Below, piece after piece: positions 25,085 through 34,829 of a stretch of 64,000 nucleotides of DNA. Each line of letters begins with the position of its first letter. Position 1 is the stretch's first letter. This DNA comes from Clostridiaceae bacterium Marseille-Q4143 (GTDB lineage Bacteria; Bacillota; Clostridia; Lachnospirales; Lachnospiraceae), in the NCBI GenBank assembly GCA_018228645.1, contig CP073693.1, positions 3,172,416-3,236,415 of the forward strand, written 5' to 3'. Below the pieces are notes generated by a model, which was not told the DNA's origin, did no database searches, and saw nothing but the letters and a program-made list of their open reading frames with translations. The position numbers were made by a program, and so were the translations under genes.

Positions 25085-26242
25085 TTATCTGTTTTTCTGA
25101 AAGAACTGCGGAATCTTGATCTCCTGCTCTTCCACTGTGCTCTCCGGTTTCTTAAATGTCTTCAGTCCCGGAAGAGGCTGTACCTGAAGCTTCGATTTTG
25201 CAGCAGATACGGATGCCTGTCCCATTCCCTGGCTTACCGGTGTGGGCTTCTGTACCTGATGGTATGACGGAAGTACAGATTTTGCTCCTCCGTTGTCCTG
25301 CAGTCCGGTTGCAATTACAGTGATACTTACCTCATCTGTGTTCGTTGCATCATACATTGCACCGAAGATAACGTTTGCATCCTCTCCAACCTGCTCCTGT
25401 ACGTAGCTTGCAGCTTCATTTGCATCAATCAGGGAAATATCTCCGGAAATATTGATGATGACATGAGTTGCACCTGCGATGGTGGTCTCAAGCAGCGGAC
25501 TGGTAATTGCCTGTTTCACTGCTTCCAGTGCCTTGTCATCACCTCTTGCCGTACCAATACCAATATGAGCAATACCCTTGTCAGTCATGACAGTCTGTAC
25601 ATCCGCGAAATCCAAATTGATCAGAGCCGGCAGATTGATCAGGTCCGTAATACCCTGTACTGCCTGCTGAAGCACTTCATCTGCTTTTCTCAGTGCCTCC
25701 GGCATGGTCGTTCTGCGGTCCACAATCTCCAGAAGTTTGTCATTCGGGATGACAATCAGCGTATCTACGGACTCTTTGAGTTTTTCAATTCCCTGAAGCG
25801 CATTGTTCATACGCTGTTTTGCTTCGAAACGGAACGGTTTGGTCACAACACCAACTGTCAGGATTCCCATCTCTTTTGCTGCTTTTGCCAGTACCGGAGC
25901 TGCTCCAGTACCGGTTCCTCCTCCCATACCACAGGTAACAAATACCATATCTGCTCCCTGGATGGCTTCTTTGAGCTCTTCGATACTCTCCTCAGCAGCT
26001 TTCTCGCCTACTTCCGGTTTTGCACCTGCACCGAGCCCCTTGGTCAGCTTCTCGCCGATCTGAATTGCCGTCGGTGCTTTGCAGAGCTTTAATGCCTGTT
26101 TATCTGTATTGATACCGATAAACTCAACTCCGCCAATCTGTTCCTCTACCATTCTATTTACAGCATTATTACCTGCTCCGCCGACACCTACAACGATGAT
26201 CCGCGCAGCAGATTCCATTTCGTTCGTCATGATTTCCAACAA
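25085..26242 (-). CDS. ftsZ: Cell division protein FtsZ
   Basis: A 385-residue tubulin-like GTPase that forms the division ring. The GTP-binding N-domain has [13 protein letters not shown] and the tubulin signature [11 protein letters not shown]; the T7 loop [11 protein letters not shown] is present. A variable linker (about 320-370) leads to the C-terminal peptide [11 protein letters not shown] that binds FtsA/SepF-type tethers. I start at TTG 26240-26242, spaced 8 nt from GGAGG, giving [10 protein letters not shown]; the ATG only 2 nt after GGAGG is too close. A SigA promoter is at 26295-26323. Confidence 0.97.
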   Translation of the reverse strand: MLEIMTNEMESAARIIVVGVGGAGNNAVNRMVEEQIGGVEFIGINTDKQALKLCKAPTAIQIGEKLTKGLGAGAKPEVGEKAAEESIEELKEAIQGADMVFVTCGMGGGTGTGAAPVLAKAAKEMGILTVGVVTKPFRFEAKQRMNNALQGIEKLKESVDTLIVIPNDKLLEIVDRRTTMPEALRKADEVLQQAVQGITDLINLPALINLDFADVQTVMTDKGIAHIGIGTARGDDKALEAVKQAITSPLLETTIAGATHVIINISGDISLIDANEAASYVQEQVGEDANVIFGAMYDATNTDEVSITVIATGLQDNGGAKSVLPSYHQVQKPTPVSQGMGQASVSAAKSKLQVQPLPGLKTFKKPESTVEEQEIKIPQFFQKNR

Positions 26243-26294
26243 GGTCATATCCTCCTTCAAACACGATATCTCGCGCTATCTTACATTAATATTA

Positions 26295-26323
26295 ATCATA
26301 GCTTTTTTTCCGGAATTGTGCAA
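26295..26323 (-). promoter_or_regulatory. SigA-type promoter of ftsZ
   Basis: TTGCAC (26318-26323) and TATGAT (26295-26300) on the minus strand at 17-bp spacing, in the 117-bp gap between ftsQ and ftsZ. It gives ftsZ transcription independent of the upstream cluster. Confidence 0.6.
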
Positions 26324-26359
26324 CCATATTTTTGATATTTTTGTTTTTTTCCAAAATAA

Positions 26360-27076
26360 CTACCGGGATGCTTCCAACGAAATATGCGTGCTCTCATCCG
26401 TATAATTCTCCATATGAAGCGTTCCTGATTTATCCTCCAAATCCGGCTCCAGTTTCTTAAGTCTTGAGATCTTTTCATCCATGTGGTCACCAGTTCCCAA
26501 ATTCACCGTTACATCCTTCATAGACAGGTAAAGTTCCAGATTATTTCCAAAGCGGATCTCGTCCGGTTTCAGTCCGTATTTGTCCAGAAGCTGGGTAATA
26601 TTAAGGATTGTCCCAAATATAGACGCATCTTTTACATTCAGTGCCTGATGCATGGTGAGCCGGTCGAAAGTAAGTCCTTTGATCAGCGGAACACCTTCGA
26701 TCTCCTGATCCGAGCTTTCCACCACGATACCATCCTTGTCAAAATAGACATTTTTTCCCAGATAGTGAACATAACCAACTATATTTTTCTCATACACCCG
26801 GATCGTCAGGCTGCTGGGGGAATCAACCTTCACCTCAAATGCGTCGATGAACGGAATCTCCGGATGTTCCATATAATTATAGCGGACATACAGATACAGC
26901 GTATTCCGTTTCAGCCCATCCCCGATCACAAAATCCGCAATCTGTTCCTTCGTATAATATTCATTGCCTGTGACCGTCACTTCCCTGACCCGGAACACTC
27001 CGGCCACGCACAGAAGCAGCACCACAGCCGCCGTCAGCGCCGCCCCTGCTATGATCCATCGTTTATAATGCTTCAA
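26360..27076 (-). CDS. ftsQ: Cell division protein FtsQ/DivIB
   Basis: A 238-residue bitopic membrane protein of the divisome. A short basic cytoplasmic tail is followed by one membrane span (about 8-26) and a POTRA domain starting at VREVTVTGNEYYTKEQI. The rest is the beta domain typical of DivIB. The start codon is TTG (27074-27076) after AAAGGAAG. It lies between murA and ftsZ in the division cluster. Confidence 0.88.
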   Translation of the reverse strand: MKHYKRWIIAGAALTAAVVLLLCVAGVFRVREVTVTGNEYYTKEQIADFVIGDGLKRNTLYLYVRYNYMEHPEIPFIDAFEVKVDSPSSLTIRVYEKNIVGYVHYLGKNVYFDKDGIVVESSDQEIEGVPLIKGLTFDRLTMHQALNVKDASIFGTILNITQLLDKYGLKPDEIRFGNNLELYLSMKDVTVNLGTGDHMDEKISRLKKLEPDLEDKSGTLHMENYTDESTHISLEASR

Positions 27077-27098
27077 TCTGTTTGCTTCCTTTTACTTT

Positions 27099-28361
27099 TT
27101 ACGAATAGTTTACCACAACTCCGAGTTTTTTTAAATCCCCCTGTATATCTTCATATCCCCGGTGCACATATTCCATGCCTGAGATCCTGCTTTTTCCCTC
27201 TGCAGCCACCGCTGCCATAATAAGCGCCGCTCCTCCCCTGAGTTCTTCCGCCTTCACATCTGTTCCCAACAATCTTTCCTTCCCTTCGATAAGAGCAAAG
27301 GCCTCTCCCTGCTGAATAGATGCCCCCATCCGCCTCAGTTCCGGCACTATCTGAAATCTCGCCTCAAAAATTTTCTCTTCCAGAAGACTTAATCCCGAAG
27401 ACACCGACAACACTGCCATCAGAACAGACTGCAGATCTGTCGGGAATCCCGGATACGGCGCTGTAGCCAGATACGGAATTGCCGCAGGACGCCGTCTCAT
27501 TCGGATGCGGATCTCCTCGCCATCCCCTCTGATTTCCAGTTCTGCTCCCAAATGTGCAAGAATATCAGGCAAATTGCCCAGATGTGCTGCCGGGACATGA
27601 AGAAGGCGCACATCACCGCCGGTCATCACCGCCCCACACAGATAGGTTCCCGCCACAATCCGGTCTGCAGGGATGATAAATTCAGCTCCATGGAGTTCTC
27701 TGACCCCTTCGATCTGAAGAACCGGCGTTCCTTCCCCCCTGATTTTCGCCCCCATCTTTTTTAAAAATATGGCAAGTTCCACAATTTCCGGTTCCATGGC
27801 CGCTCCGTGCAGCACCGTCTCTCCCTCTGCCAGAACTGATGCCAGCAGAAGATTCTCTGTCGCACCCACACTGGGAAAATCCAGATAAATGTTGGCTCCG
27901 TGCAGCTGCTCCGCCTGCCCCTTCAGCGTATGCTCGCAGTGTTCAAAGACTGCTCCAAGCTGTTCTAGTCCCCGCAGATGAAGGTCTATGGGTCGTTTTC
28001 CGATCGTACATCCTCCCGGATAAGGAATTTCTACCCGATGCATTCTTCCAAGAATGCTGCCAAGCAGTGTAATCGTCGAACGCATTTTTCCCGCACCGTT
28101 TCCCGTCACACAGTACTGATCCGCCTGCCGGGTATCTATGAGCAGCATATGTCCTTCTCTTCCCACTGTACATCCTGCGACTTCCAGCATTTCCAGCATA
28201 TGTTCCACATCCGAGATCTTCGGACAGTGATGAAGCACAAATACACCTTTTCCAAGCAATGTAGCTGCAAGCACCGGCAGCGCCGTATTCTTGGAACCCT
28301 GCACCAGCAGTTCTCCCTGCATCTTCTGCGGTCCTTCGATGCACAGATTTTTTCCGTTCAC
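27099..28361 (-). CDS. murA: UDP-N-acetylglucosamine 1-carboxyvinyltransferase
   Basis: A 420-residue MurA that catalyses the first committed step of peptidoglycan precursor synthesis (transfer of enolpyruvate from PEP to UDP-GlcNAc). The N-terminus has VQGSKNTALPVLAATLL, with the catalytic Lys-Asn; the active-site loop PGGCTIGKRPIDLH holds the cysteine that fosfomycin alkylates; and the closing PYPGFPTDLQ is present. Start GTG (28359-28361) follows GGAGGAGAGAAGA. Its place inside the dcw cluster, between ftsW and ftsQ, links it to division. Confidence 0.95.
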   Translation of the reverse strand: MNGKNLCIEGPQKMQGELLVQGSKNTALPVLAATLLGKGVFVLHHCPKISDVEHMLEMLEVAGCTVGREGHMLLIDTRQADQYCVTGNGAGKMRSTITLLGSILGRMHRVEIPYPGGCTIGKRPIDLHLRGLEQLGAVFEHCEHTLKGQAEQLHGANIYLDFPSVGATENLLLASVLAEGETVLHGAAMEPEIVELAIFLKKMGAKIRGEGTPVLQIEGVRELHGAEFIIPADRIVAGTYLCGAVMTGGDVRLLHVPAAHLGNLPDILAHLGAELEIRGDGEEIRIRMRRRPAAIPYLATAPYPGFPTDLQSVLMAVLSVSSGLSLLEEKIFEARFQIVPELRRMGASIQQGEAFALIEGKERLLGTDVKAEELRGGAALIMAAVAAEGKSRISGMEYVHRGYEDIQGDLKKLGVVVNYS

Positions 28362-28427
28362 TCTTCTCTCCTCCGACGCCTGCCTGCAGGCAATCCGCTA
28401 TATACCACTATATGCATCATACGCCCG

Positions 28428-29510
28428 TCAATGTTCCTTTTTCCAGTCCCGCGAAACACTGAGTACAATTCCGATCTCCAGCATAAAAAATACGACTGAT
28501 GTTCCTCCATAACTGATGAGCGGAAGTGTAATCCCTGTATTCGGAATCGTGTTGGTCACCACTGCCACATTCAATATAACCTGAATCAGGATATGACCCA
28601 TAACCCCAGCCGCCAGAAGTGTCCCGAACAGTTCCTGTGTATGCGTGGCAATCACCATCAGCCTCCAGATCACCAACCCGAAAAGAAGCAGCACACCGCA
28701 GGCTCCCATAAGTCCAAGCTCCTCACAGATAATTGAAAAGATCATATCATTTTGGGCTTCCGGCACAAATCCCAGTTTCTGCATACTCTCCCCGAACCCC
28801 ACGCCGAAGAGTCCGCCGGACCCAATGGCATAAAGTCCCTGCATGGTCTGGTATCCTTTCTCATACAACTCTGGATTTCTCCAGATTGCCAGACGTTCCA
28901 GCCGATAGGATTCTACCCCCAGAAAGATTCCAACAAAACCACATCCTGACATCCCCAGCCATACAAACGGCAAAAATCTCGGATTTGCCACAAAAATAAG
29001 GATAACGGCAATTCCGAGAATAATGACAGCCGTGCTCAGATTATTAGTTCCTACCAGCCCTACAACAGGAAGCGTCATGAGCAGCACCAGAAACATATTC
29101 TTCCAGGATTTCATCCGGTCCCCGACATTGCTAATGACAGATGCAAGCAGCACCACGACTGCAAGCTTGGCATATTCAGACGGCTGAAAAGACAACGGTC
29201 CAAATGACAGCCAACGCCTGGAACCATTGTAGGAGTCACCAACCAGCAACACCATCGCTGATAGAAAAAGTGACAACACGTAGCCCGGAACCGCCAGATT
29301 TTTCAAATTTCGGTAATCCATGCAGGATACCAGATACATAGGCAGAAGCCCCACGCTGGTAGCGAAAAACTGCTTTTTCAGATAATAAAAAGAATCCGCA
29401 AATTTCACACGGCCATTATAAGCACTGGTACTGTACAGCATAAAAAGCCCGAACATCGCCAGTAAAAGTACCAGAAACAGAAGCACATAGTCCACTCTTT
29501 TTTTCCCCAT
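28428..29510 (-). CDS. ftsW: SEDS family peptidoglycan polymerase FtsW/SpoVE
   Basis: A 360-residue polytopic protein of the SEDS family (FtsW, RodA, SpoVE), lipid II-dependent glycan polymerases. It has ten hydrophobic segments, the periplasmic loop SYNGSRRWLSFGPLSFQPSE with the conserved RWL and QPSE, and the C-terminal TGITLPLISYGGTS signature. By position next to mraY and murA it is either the vegetative FtsW or SpoVE; sequence alone does not separate these. Confidence 0.92.
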   Translation of the reverse strand: MGKKRVDYVLLFLVLLLAMFGLFMLYSTSAYNGRVKFADSFYYLKKQFFATSVGLLPMYLVSCMDYRNLKNLAVPGYVLSLFLSAMVLLVGDSYNGSRRWLSFGPLSFQPSEYAKLAVVVLLASVISNVGDRMKSWKNMFLVLLMTLPVVGLVGTNNLSTAVIILGIAVILIFVANPRFLPFVWLGMSGCGFVGIFLGVESYRLERLAIWRNPELYEKGYQTMQGLYAIGSGGLFGVGFGESMQKLGFVPEAQNDMIFSIICEELGLMGACGVLLLFGLVIWRLMVIATHTQELFGTLLAAGVMGHILIQVILNVAVVTNTIPNTGITLPLISYGGTSVVFFMLEIGIVLSVSRDWKKEH

Positions 29511-29567
29511 GGGCGCCTCGCATATCTTCTCCTCTCCAGTCTATGTCTTTCCTGTTCCAGGCAGAAC

Positions 29568-29603
29568 AAAAAAAGAGCACCAATACTTATGTATCAGCAC
29601 TCT
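29568..29603 (-). terminator. Intrinsic terminator after mraY
   Basis: Thirteen base pairs (29574-29586 with 29591-29603) form only in minus-strand RNA, using four G-U pairs, around a 4-nt loop, followed by TTTTTTTG. The plus strand has four C/A mismatches, so it is directional. Confidence 0.8.
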
Positions 29604-29619
29604 CTTTCTATCTTTTCAT

Positions 29620-30579
29620 TTAAACTGCTGCGAATGCAACCAGGCAGCAAAGTGCGGTAATGATGGAGAAGACAGCTACTACTCTCGTCTCAGACCATCC
29701 ACATTTTTCAAAATGATGATGAATCGGAGCCATCTTAAAAAACCGTTTTCCGTGCGTTGCTTTAAAATACGTAACCTGAATGATAACAGACAGCACTTCT
29801 ACCAGATAGATAAATCCTACCAGTAAAATAAACAGCGGCATATTCATCATATAGGCAGTTGCTGCCACAAATCCTCCAAGCGCCAGGGAACCGGTATCAC
29901 CCATAAATACACTTGCCGGATATACATTAAAAAGAAGGAAACCCATCAGACCGCCTGCCACTGCCAGCGTCACCGGAGCAATTCCTGCGTCTGTTCCGAT
30001 TGCTACCACCGAGAAGAACACTGCTACCATCACCGTCACGCTTGCTGCCAGACCGTCCAGACCGTCCGTGAAGTTGGTTCCATTTACTGTTCCGATCACT
30101 ACAAAAAACAGAAGTGGAATGGAAAGCCATCCAAGATTAATACTGATCTCCGGGAAAAACGGTACCAGCATCGTAAGACCCACATCTGAAATATTTACCA
30201 TATAATAAGCAAATACCGCCGTCACAACCAGCTGTCCTGCCATCTTCTGCGCCGGAGTCAGGCCCTCAGAGCGGTGCAGTACCACCTTGATAAAATCATC
30301 CAGAAAACCGACAATTCCAAAACCAACCGTCATAAAAAGGATCGGGATGACCTTCGGATAATGCGGTGCATAGATCAGAGAAGTAATCAGAACCGCCAGA
30401 AGGAAAATAATACCACCCATGGTCGGTGTACCATTTTTCTTCAGATGCGTCTGTGGTCCGTCATCTCTGACCGTCTGTCCTACTTTCAATTTTCTCAAAA
30501 TCGGAATAATTACAGGTCCGGCTGCCGCACTGATCACGAAGGAAATCAGAACTGCCAGAACAATGCTTATTTTCGTCAT
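29620..30579 (-). CDS. mraY: Phospho-N-acetylmuramoyl-pentapeptide transferase
   Basis: A 319-residue ten-span membrane enzyme that makes lipid I from UDP-MurNAc-pentapeptide and undecaprenyl phosphate. The conserved blocks are GTPTMGGIIFLLAVL, the catalytic loop NFTDGLDGLA, MGDTGSLALGG and the late MAPIHHHFEKCGWSE. Its GAGGTG site precedes ATG 30577-30579. It is separated from the PBP genes by a tRNA gene on the other strand and has its own terminator, so it seems to be an independent unit. Confidence 0.97.
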   Translation of the reverse strand: MTKISIVLAVLISFVISAAAGPVIIPILRKLKVGQTVRDDGPQTHLKKNGTPTMGGIIFLLAVLITSLIYAPHYPKVIPILFMTVGFGIVGFLDDFIKVVLHRSEGLTPAQKMAGQLVVTAVFAYYMVNISDVGLTMLVPFFPEISINLGWLSIPLLFFVVIGTVNGTNFTDGLDGLAASVTVMVAVFFSVVAIGTDAGIAPVTLAVAGGLMGFLLFNVYPASVFMGDTGSLALGGFVAATAYMMNMPLFILLVGFIYLVEVLSVIIQVTYFKATHGKRFFKMAPIHHHFEKCGWSETRVVAVFSIITALCCLVAFAAV

Positions 30580-30693
30580 AACTCACACCTCTTCATTCAT
30601 TTGTTCTTTTGAAGTATACGTCTTCCGAGGGGAATTATCAACCACTTTTTCCTTGCTTTTTAGACAGTGCAGGTGTAAGATAAAAATACACAT

Positions 30694-30764
30694 GCAGGTA
30701 TGGTTCATCGGTAGAACATCAGCTTCCCAAGCTGAGGAGGGGGGTTCGACTCCCCTTACCTGCT
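30694..30764 (+). tRNA. tRNA-Gly (anticodon CCC)
   Basis: A 71-nt cloverleaf. The acceptor stem GCAGGTA pairs with TACCTGC; the D arm contains GGTTCATCGGTAG; the anticodon stem TCAGC/GCTGA encloses TTCCCAA with anticodon CCC; the T arm is GGGGG-TTCGACT-CCCCT. The 3' CCA is not encoded. It is on the plus strand, opposite to the surrounding wall genes. A weak promoter-like TAGACA and an A/T-rich -10 region lie 10-35 bp upstream. Confidence 0.96.
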
Positions 30765-30799
30765 TAAGCAAAAACTTTTTGAACATTTTCAGAGCGAAA

Positions 30800-30829
30800 G
30801 GGAAGTTTTCTCACAGGAACTTTCCTTTT
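30800..30829 (+). terminator. Intrinsic terminator of the tRNA-Gly gene
   Basis: GGGAAGTTTT (30800-30809) and GGAACTTTCC (30816-30825) pair fully in plus-strand RNA through G-U pairs, followed by TTTTATCC. The pbp stop codon is at 30838 on the other strand. Confidence 0.65.
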
Positions 30830-30837
30830 ATCCTTTA

Positions 30838-32586
30838 TCAGCTTTCCGGCATTTTCCGCTCAATTCCCATATATGGCAGAATATTTTCAAAAATATTTTT
30901 CACTACAGGTGCGCAGATTGTTCCGCCATAATAGATACCCTGCGGATCGTGGACAATGCAAAGAGCCAATACCTGCGGATCATCTGCAGGTGCGAATCCG
31001 AGAAACGAAGAAATATATTTATGGGCGCTTCGCGGCAGCGTCTGCGAGGTTGCTGTTTTCCCTCCGATCCGGTATCCTTCCAGATATGCTTTGTGCCCGG
31101 ATCCTTCCGATACGACCTTTTCCAGAATTTCCCGCATCTCACCGGATACTTTTTCCGAAAGTATGCCGTCTTTCTCTTTCCATGAAAATATTTTAAGTGT
31201 CGTTCCTTCCTGACTTCTTATTTCCACTCCAAAATGCGGAGTTACTCTCCTTCCCCCGTTGATCACCGAAGAAGCCATCACCGCCAGCTGTATCGGTGTA
31301 ATCTGGAAAGACTGACCAAACGTCATGGTCGCAAGCTCTACTTCCCCGATATTTTCCTGTGCATGCATAATCGTCGCTGCCTCACCTGGAATGTCAATGC
31401 CAGTCTTAGTGAGCAGCCCGTAATCCGAAAAATACTGGTAAAACAAAGAGGGACCCATTTTAAGCCCTATCGTCATCAGAGCCGGATTGCAGCTGTTCTC
31501 AAGGGCATGGGTAAAGTCTTCCGCCCCGTGCCCACCTGCCTTATGACACCGGATCCTCCGGTCCTCCACAATCTTGTAGCCAGGACAGTAATACTGGTCC
31601 TGAAGTGTGGAAGTGCCGGACTGTAGTGCCGCAGACGCTGTAAAAATCTTAAAAGTAGAACCCGGCTCATAAGTATCATTGACACACTGATTTCTCCACA
31701 TCCGGTTTCTGGCATCCTGTATTTCTTGTTCTGTCATACCTGTGGTATCCGTCCCCTCCGGCAGGGTAAACGGGTCGTTCAGGTCAAACTCCGGCACATT
31801 GACGCAGGCATAGATCTCTCCATTTTGCGGATTCATCACCAGAATGGAGACATAATCTGCCTGTTTTGCCTCCATAACCTTCAACGCCTCCTGCTGAGCA
31901 AATAACTGAATATTGTAGTCGAGACTTAAAACCAGATCATTTCCCGCTGTCGGATCCACCCGCTCCTCTTTCGCATTCTCAATCTCAATTCCCCGGGCAT
32001 CCGTCAGCGTCAGTATAGTTCCCGGAATTCCTTCCAGATACTCGTCATACCGCACTTCCAGACCGATGATTCCCTGATTATCCCCGCCGGTAAACCCAAG
32101 TACTTTTGACGCTAGATCGCCATAAGGATAATATCTTTTGAAATCCTCGTCCACTTTCACCCCCGCATATCCGTAATTCCGTATCGCATCCCCCGTTTCT
32201 TTGTCCACATTCGACCGGATACGCTCGATGGAACTCACCTTTTCCACCCGTTTCCGCACGATCTTCTCCGGCAGTTCCAGTTCTTTTACCAGCATTCGAA
32301 TCACCGCTTCCGGATCTTCGATCTGGCTGTGAATCACGGAGATCGTACACACAGTCCGGTTATCCGCAAGCACTTCCCCGTTCCGATCCAGAATCCTTCC
32401 CCGCGCCGCTTTAATGCTTCTCTCCCTTTCGTGGAGATCCGTTGCCAGCTGCTGATAATAATCTGCCTCAAATACCATCAGCCAGACCAGGCGTCCTGCC
32501 AGACCGATAAGCATCACCAGACTCAGTCCGAATACAATGAATATTTTCTTTCTGTGAAATGTCTTTGTATGCAAAAAACACCTCAT
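30838..32586 (-). CDS. Class B penicillin-binding protein, SpoVD-like, with altered KTG motif
   Basis: A 582-residue transpeptidase with an N-terminal membrane anchor (about 15-36), the pedestal domain with AARGRILDRNGEVLA, and a transpeptidase domain. The nucleophile is S310 in S-T-F-K; the second motif is S365-C-N; the third reads K510-T-A, not K-T-G. No PASTA repeats are present. It follows ftsI by 44 bp, the FtsI-SpoVD pairing common in spore formers. The start is uncertain: ATG 32584-32586 has no good site, while a TTG four codons later follows GAGGTG. Function is spore cortex or division septum synthesis by inference. Confidence 0.88.
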   Translation of the reverse strand: MRCFLHTKTFHRKKIFIVFGLSLVMLIGLAGRLVWLMVFEADYYQQLATDLHERERSIKAARGRILDRNGEVLADNRTVCTISVIHSQIEDPEAVIRMLVKELELPEKIVRKRVEKVSSIERIRSNVDKETGDAIRNYGYAGVKVDEDFKRYYPYGDLASKVLGFTGGDNQGIIGLEVRYDEYLEGIPGTILTLTDARGIEIENAKEERVDPTAGNDLVLSLDYNIQLFAQQEALKVMEAKQADYVSILVMNPQNGEIYACVNVPEFDLNDPFTLPEGTDTTGMTEQEIQDARNRMWRNQCVNDTYEPGSTFKIFTASAALQSGTSTLQDQYYCPGYKIVEDRRIRCHKAGGHGAEDFTHALENSCNPALMTIGLKMGPSLFYQYFSDYGLLTKTGIDIPGEAATIMHAQENIGEVELATMTFGQSFQITPIQLAVMASSVINGGRRVTPHFGVEIRSQEGTTLKIFSWKEKDGILSEKVSGEMREILEKVVSEGSGHKAYLEGYRIGGKTATSQTLPRSAHKYISSFLGFAPADDPQVLALCIVHDPQGIYYGGTICAPVVKNIFENILPYMGIERKMPES

Positions 32587-32630
32587 AAACTGACTTTCTT
32601 TTGCTTCAGTCTATGAAGTGTTCTTCTTTC

Positions 32631-34820
32631 TTATTCTGTCGGATTCCCAGCACTGGAATCTTCCGCTCCGTCCTGCGGTACAATATCAACCAGATTTTCA
32701 TTGACCGGGGAATCTCCAAGCACATCGTCACTACTCTGATCAACGCTATCCGGATCCGGCATGGTTACTGTCTCTCCTGTCTGCGGATCAATCACCGTAC
32801 CTTCTTCCAGCGGTGCCTCCTCTTCAGAAGGCTCTTCCTCAGAAGCCGCTGCTGCCGCTGCCTGTTCAGCTTCTACCTCTGCTTTCAGATCATCCGGAAT
32901 CTCTTCCGTCGGATAAATATTCAGATACGGAAGTGCTTCCTTCATAATATTTTTCCAGATCTCAATAGCAAAGGAACTGGTAGACTGCTTGGCTGCATTT
33001 GGTTCATCCACAACCACATAGAGCACGACCTGCGGATCATCCGCCGGTGCAAATCCGATAAAGGATACCAGATAATTGGTCTTATCTCTTGGAATCTTCT
33101 CTGCAGTACCTGTCTTGCCGCCCAGAGAATATCCGGCAATTCGTGCGGATTTACCGGTTGCATTATTTCCATTGGCGTCCTGTGGCCCGTAGATTGTATT
33201 ATAAAGGTATTTGCGAATCAGAGCGGAGGTCTTCGCTGAAATCGGTTTTCTTAGAACAACCGGTTCTACATTTCTCAAGGTTCCTCCGTCGCTGTCCAGA
33301 ATTTTTTTCACCACATGCGGCTGATAATAACTGCCGCCGTTAATAGTCGCGGAAAATGCAGATACCATCTGAATCATCGTCACATTAAAGTTCTGTCCGA
33401 AAGAGTTGGTCGCAAGGTCCGTTGCTCCCATGGTCAGGTTCTCACTGGGTGCAGAGCCTGCCGGATAATAGATCAGACTGTCTGTTCTCGCTTCTCCCGG
33501 CAGATCAATGCCTGTCCGGAGTCCGAGATTAAACAGGTTTTGATATCTGGAATAATTTTCTTCCCCAAGCTTTGCTGCGATCTGCATCAAAGCGTCATTG
33601 CAGGAATATTTCAAAGCGCCTTCCAGGTCAATAATGCCGTGGCCGATCTTCTTTGCACACCAGATGGTATGACCTCCTACTGTCTGGTTTCCGTCACAGA
33701 GAAATGTATCCCCATCGTGTACTACACCTGTCTCCAGTGCCGCAGCAACCGTAATCGGCTTTGCAGTGGAACCTGGCTCATACGTATCACTGACACAGAA
33801 ATTACGCCACAGCTCGTTCAATGCGTTCAGCCGGTCTTCCTCAGAAAGATTTGCCGCATCCTCTTCTGAATAAAGTCCATTTGCAACTACATCATAGGGA
33901 TTATTCAGATCATACCGGCGGTTGCTGGACATTGCCAGAATTTCTCCGGTATTCGGGTCCATCATAATGGCAGCCGCAGTCTTACTTCCCGCGCCTTCCC
34001 TTGCCGCATCCCGGTATTTCTCCTGAAACTCATCGATAGCCTTCTCTACAATCTCCTGCAGCGTTACGTCAATAGTAGACACCACACTGTCTCCGTCCAC
34101 TGCCGCCCGAACTGTTTTGTCCTGCTCCAGATCTTCATTCAGGAAATTGTAACTTCTTCCGTTTTCGCCGTTCAACGTAGACGAATACTGCTGCTCAATA
34201 CCATACTGACCCACATTTCCGGAAACCGTATACCCGATCACGTTACATGCCAGAGAATCATACGGATAACGGCGCAGATAATCCTCTTCCAGCCATACGC
34301 CTTCGATCCGGTTCACCTTATTGCCCTTATCATCCTTTTCATCCTGCATATCAAGAAATCCCTGCACCTGATCCTTGGTCAGCTGCTTTTTCAGAGGAAC
34401 ATAATGGCTGTCTTTCTTCTCACTCATCAACATGTCAAGCTCTGATCGATCAATCTCAAAACAGCTGACCAGCGCCTGCAGCGTCGGTTCCACATAATCC
34501 TTCTCCGGATCTTCATCGTGGTACTCCCAGAGTACTTTCGGGTCGAGAATCAGATTGTAGACCTTCTCACTGGTAGCAAGCACCGTTCCGTTCCGGTCAT
34601 AGATATCACCGCGTTTATAAGGCAGCGTCGTGCTGTTGGCATCCTGCTGGGCAAGTACTTTTTTTGTATAACGCTCTCCGCTGATACGATTAATATACAC
34701 AAGACGTATAATGACCGCAAGCAAAACCAGCACTATTACTACAAATAATAGTGCCAGTTTCTGTTTCATTTTCAATGTTATTTTCTGTTTTCTGGTTAGT
34801 TTTCTACGATGTCTGGACAC
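32631..34820 (-). CDS. ftsI: Class B penicillin-binding protein FtsI
   Basis: A 729-residue septal transpeptidase. A basic cytoplasmic tail and one membrane span (about 21-43) lead into the pedestal domain (RGDIYDRNGTVLATS) and a transpeptidase domain with S351-T-A-K354, S406-C-N408 and K569-T-G571. The C-terminal 80 residues are an acidic low-complexity tail rich in Glu, Ser and Asp, ending outside the catalytic fold. The start is GTG (34818-34820) after GGAGATTTAC, 9 bp from ftsL, so it is probably coupled to it. It cross-links peptidoglycan at the division site. Confidence 0.93.
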   Translation of the reverse strand: MSRHRRKLTRKQKITLKMKQKLALLFVVIVLVLLAVIIRLVYINRISGERYTKKVLAQQDANSTTLPYKRGDIYDRNGTVLATSEKVYNLILDPKVLWEYHDEDPEKDYVEPTLQALVSCFEIDRSELDMLMSEKKDSHYVPLKKQLTKDQVQGFLDMQDEKDDKGNKVNRIEGVWLEEDYLRRYPYDSLACNVIGYTVSGNVGQYGIEQQYSSTLNGENGRSYNFLNEDLEQDKTVRAAVDGDSVVSTIDVTLQEIVEKAIDEFQEKYRDAAREGAGSKTAAAIMMDPNTGEILAMSSNRRYDLNNPYDVVANGLYSEEDAANLSEEDRLNALNELWRNFCVSDTYEPGSTAKPITVAAALETGVVHDGDTFLCDGNQTVGGHTIWCAKKIGHGIIDLEGALKYSCNDALMQIAAKLGEENYSRYQNLFNLGLRTGIDLPGEARTDSLIYYPAGSAPSENLTMGATDLATNSFGQNFNVTMIQMVSAFSATINGGSYYQPHVVKKILDSDGGTLRNVEPVVLRKPISAKTSALIRKYLYNTIYGPQDANGNNATGKSARIAGYSLGGKTGTAEKIPRDKTNYLVSFIGFAPADDPQVVLYVVVDEPNAAKQSTSSFAIEIWKNIMKEALPYLNIYPTEEIPDDLKAEVEAEQAAAAAASEEEPSEEEAPLEEGTVIDPQTGETVTMPDPDSVDQSSDDVLGDSPVNENLVDIVPQDGAEDSSAGNPTE

Positions 34821-34829
34821 GTAAATCTC

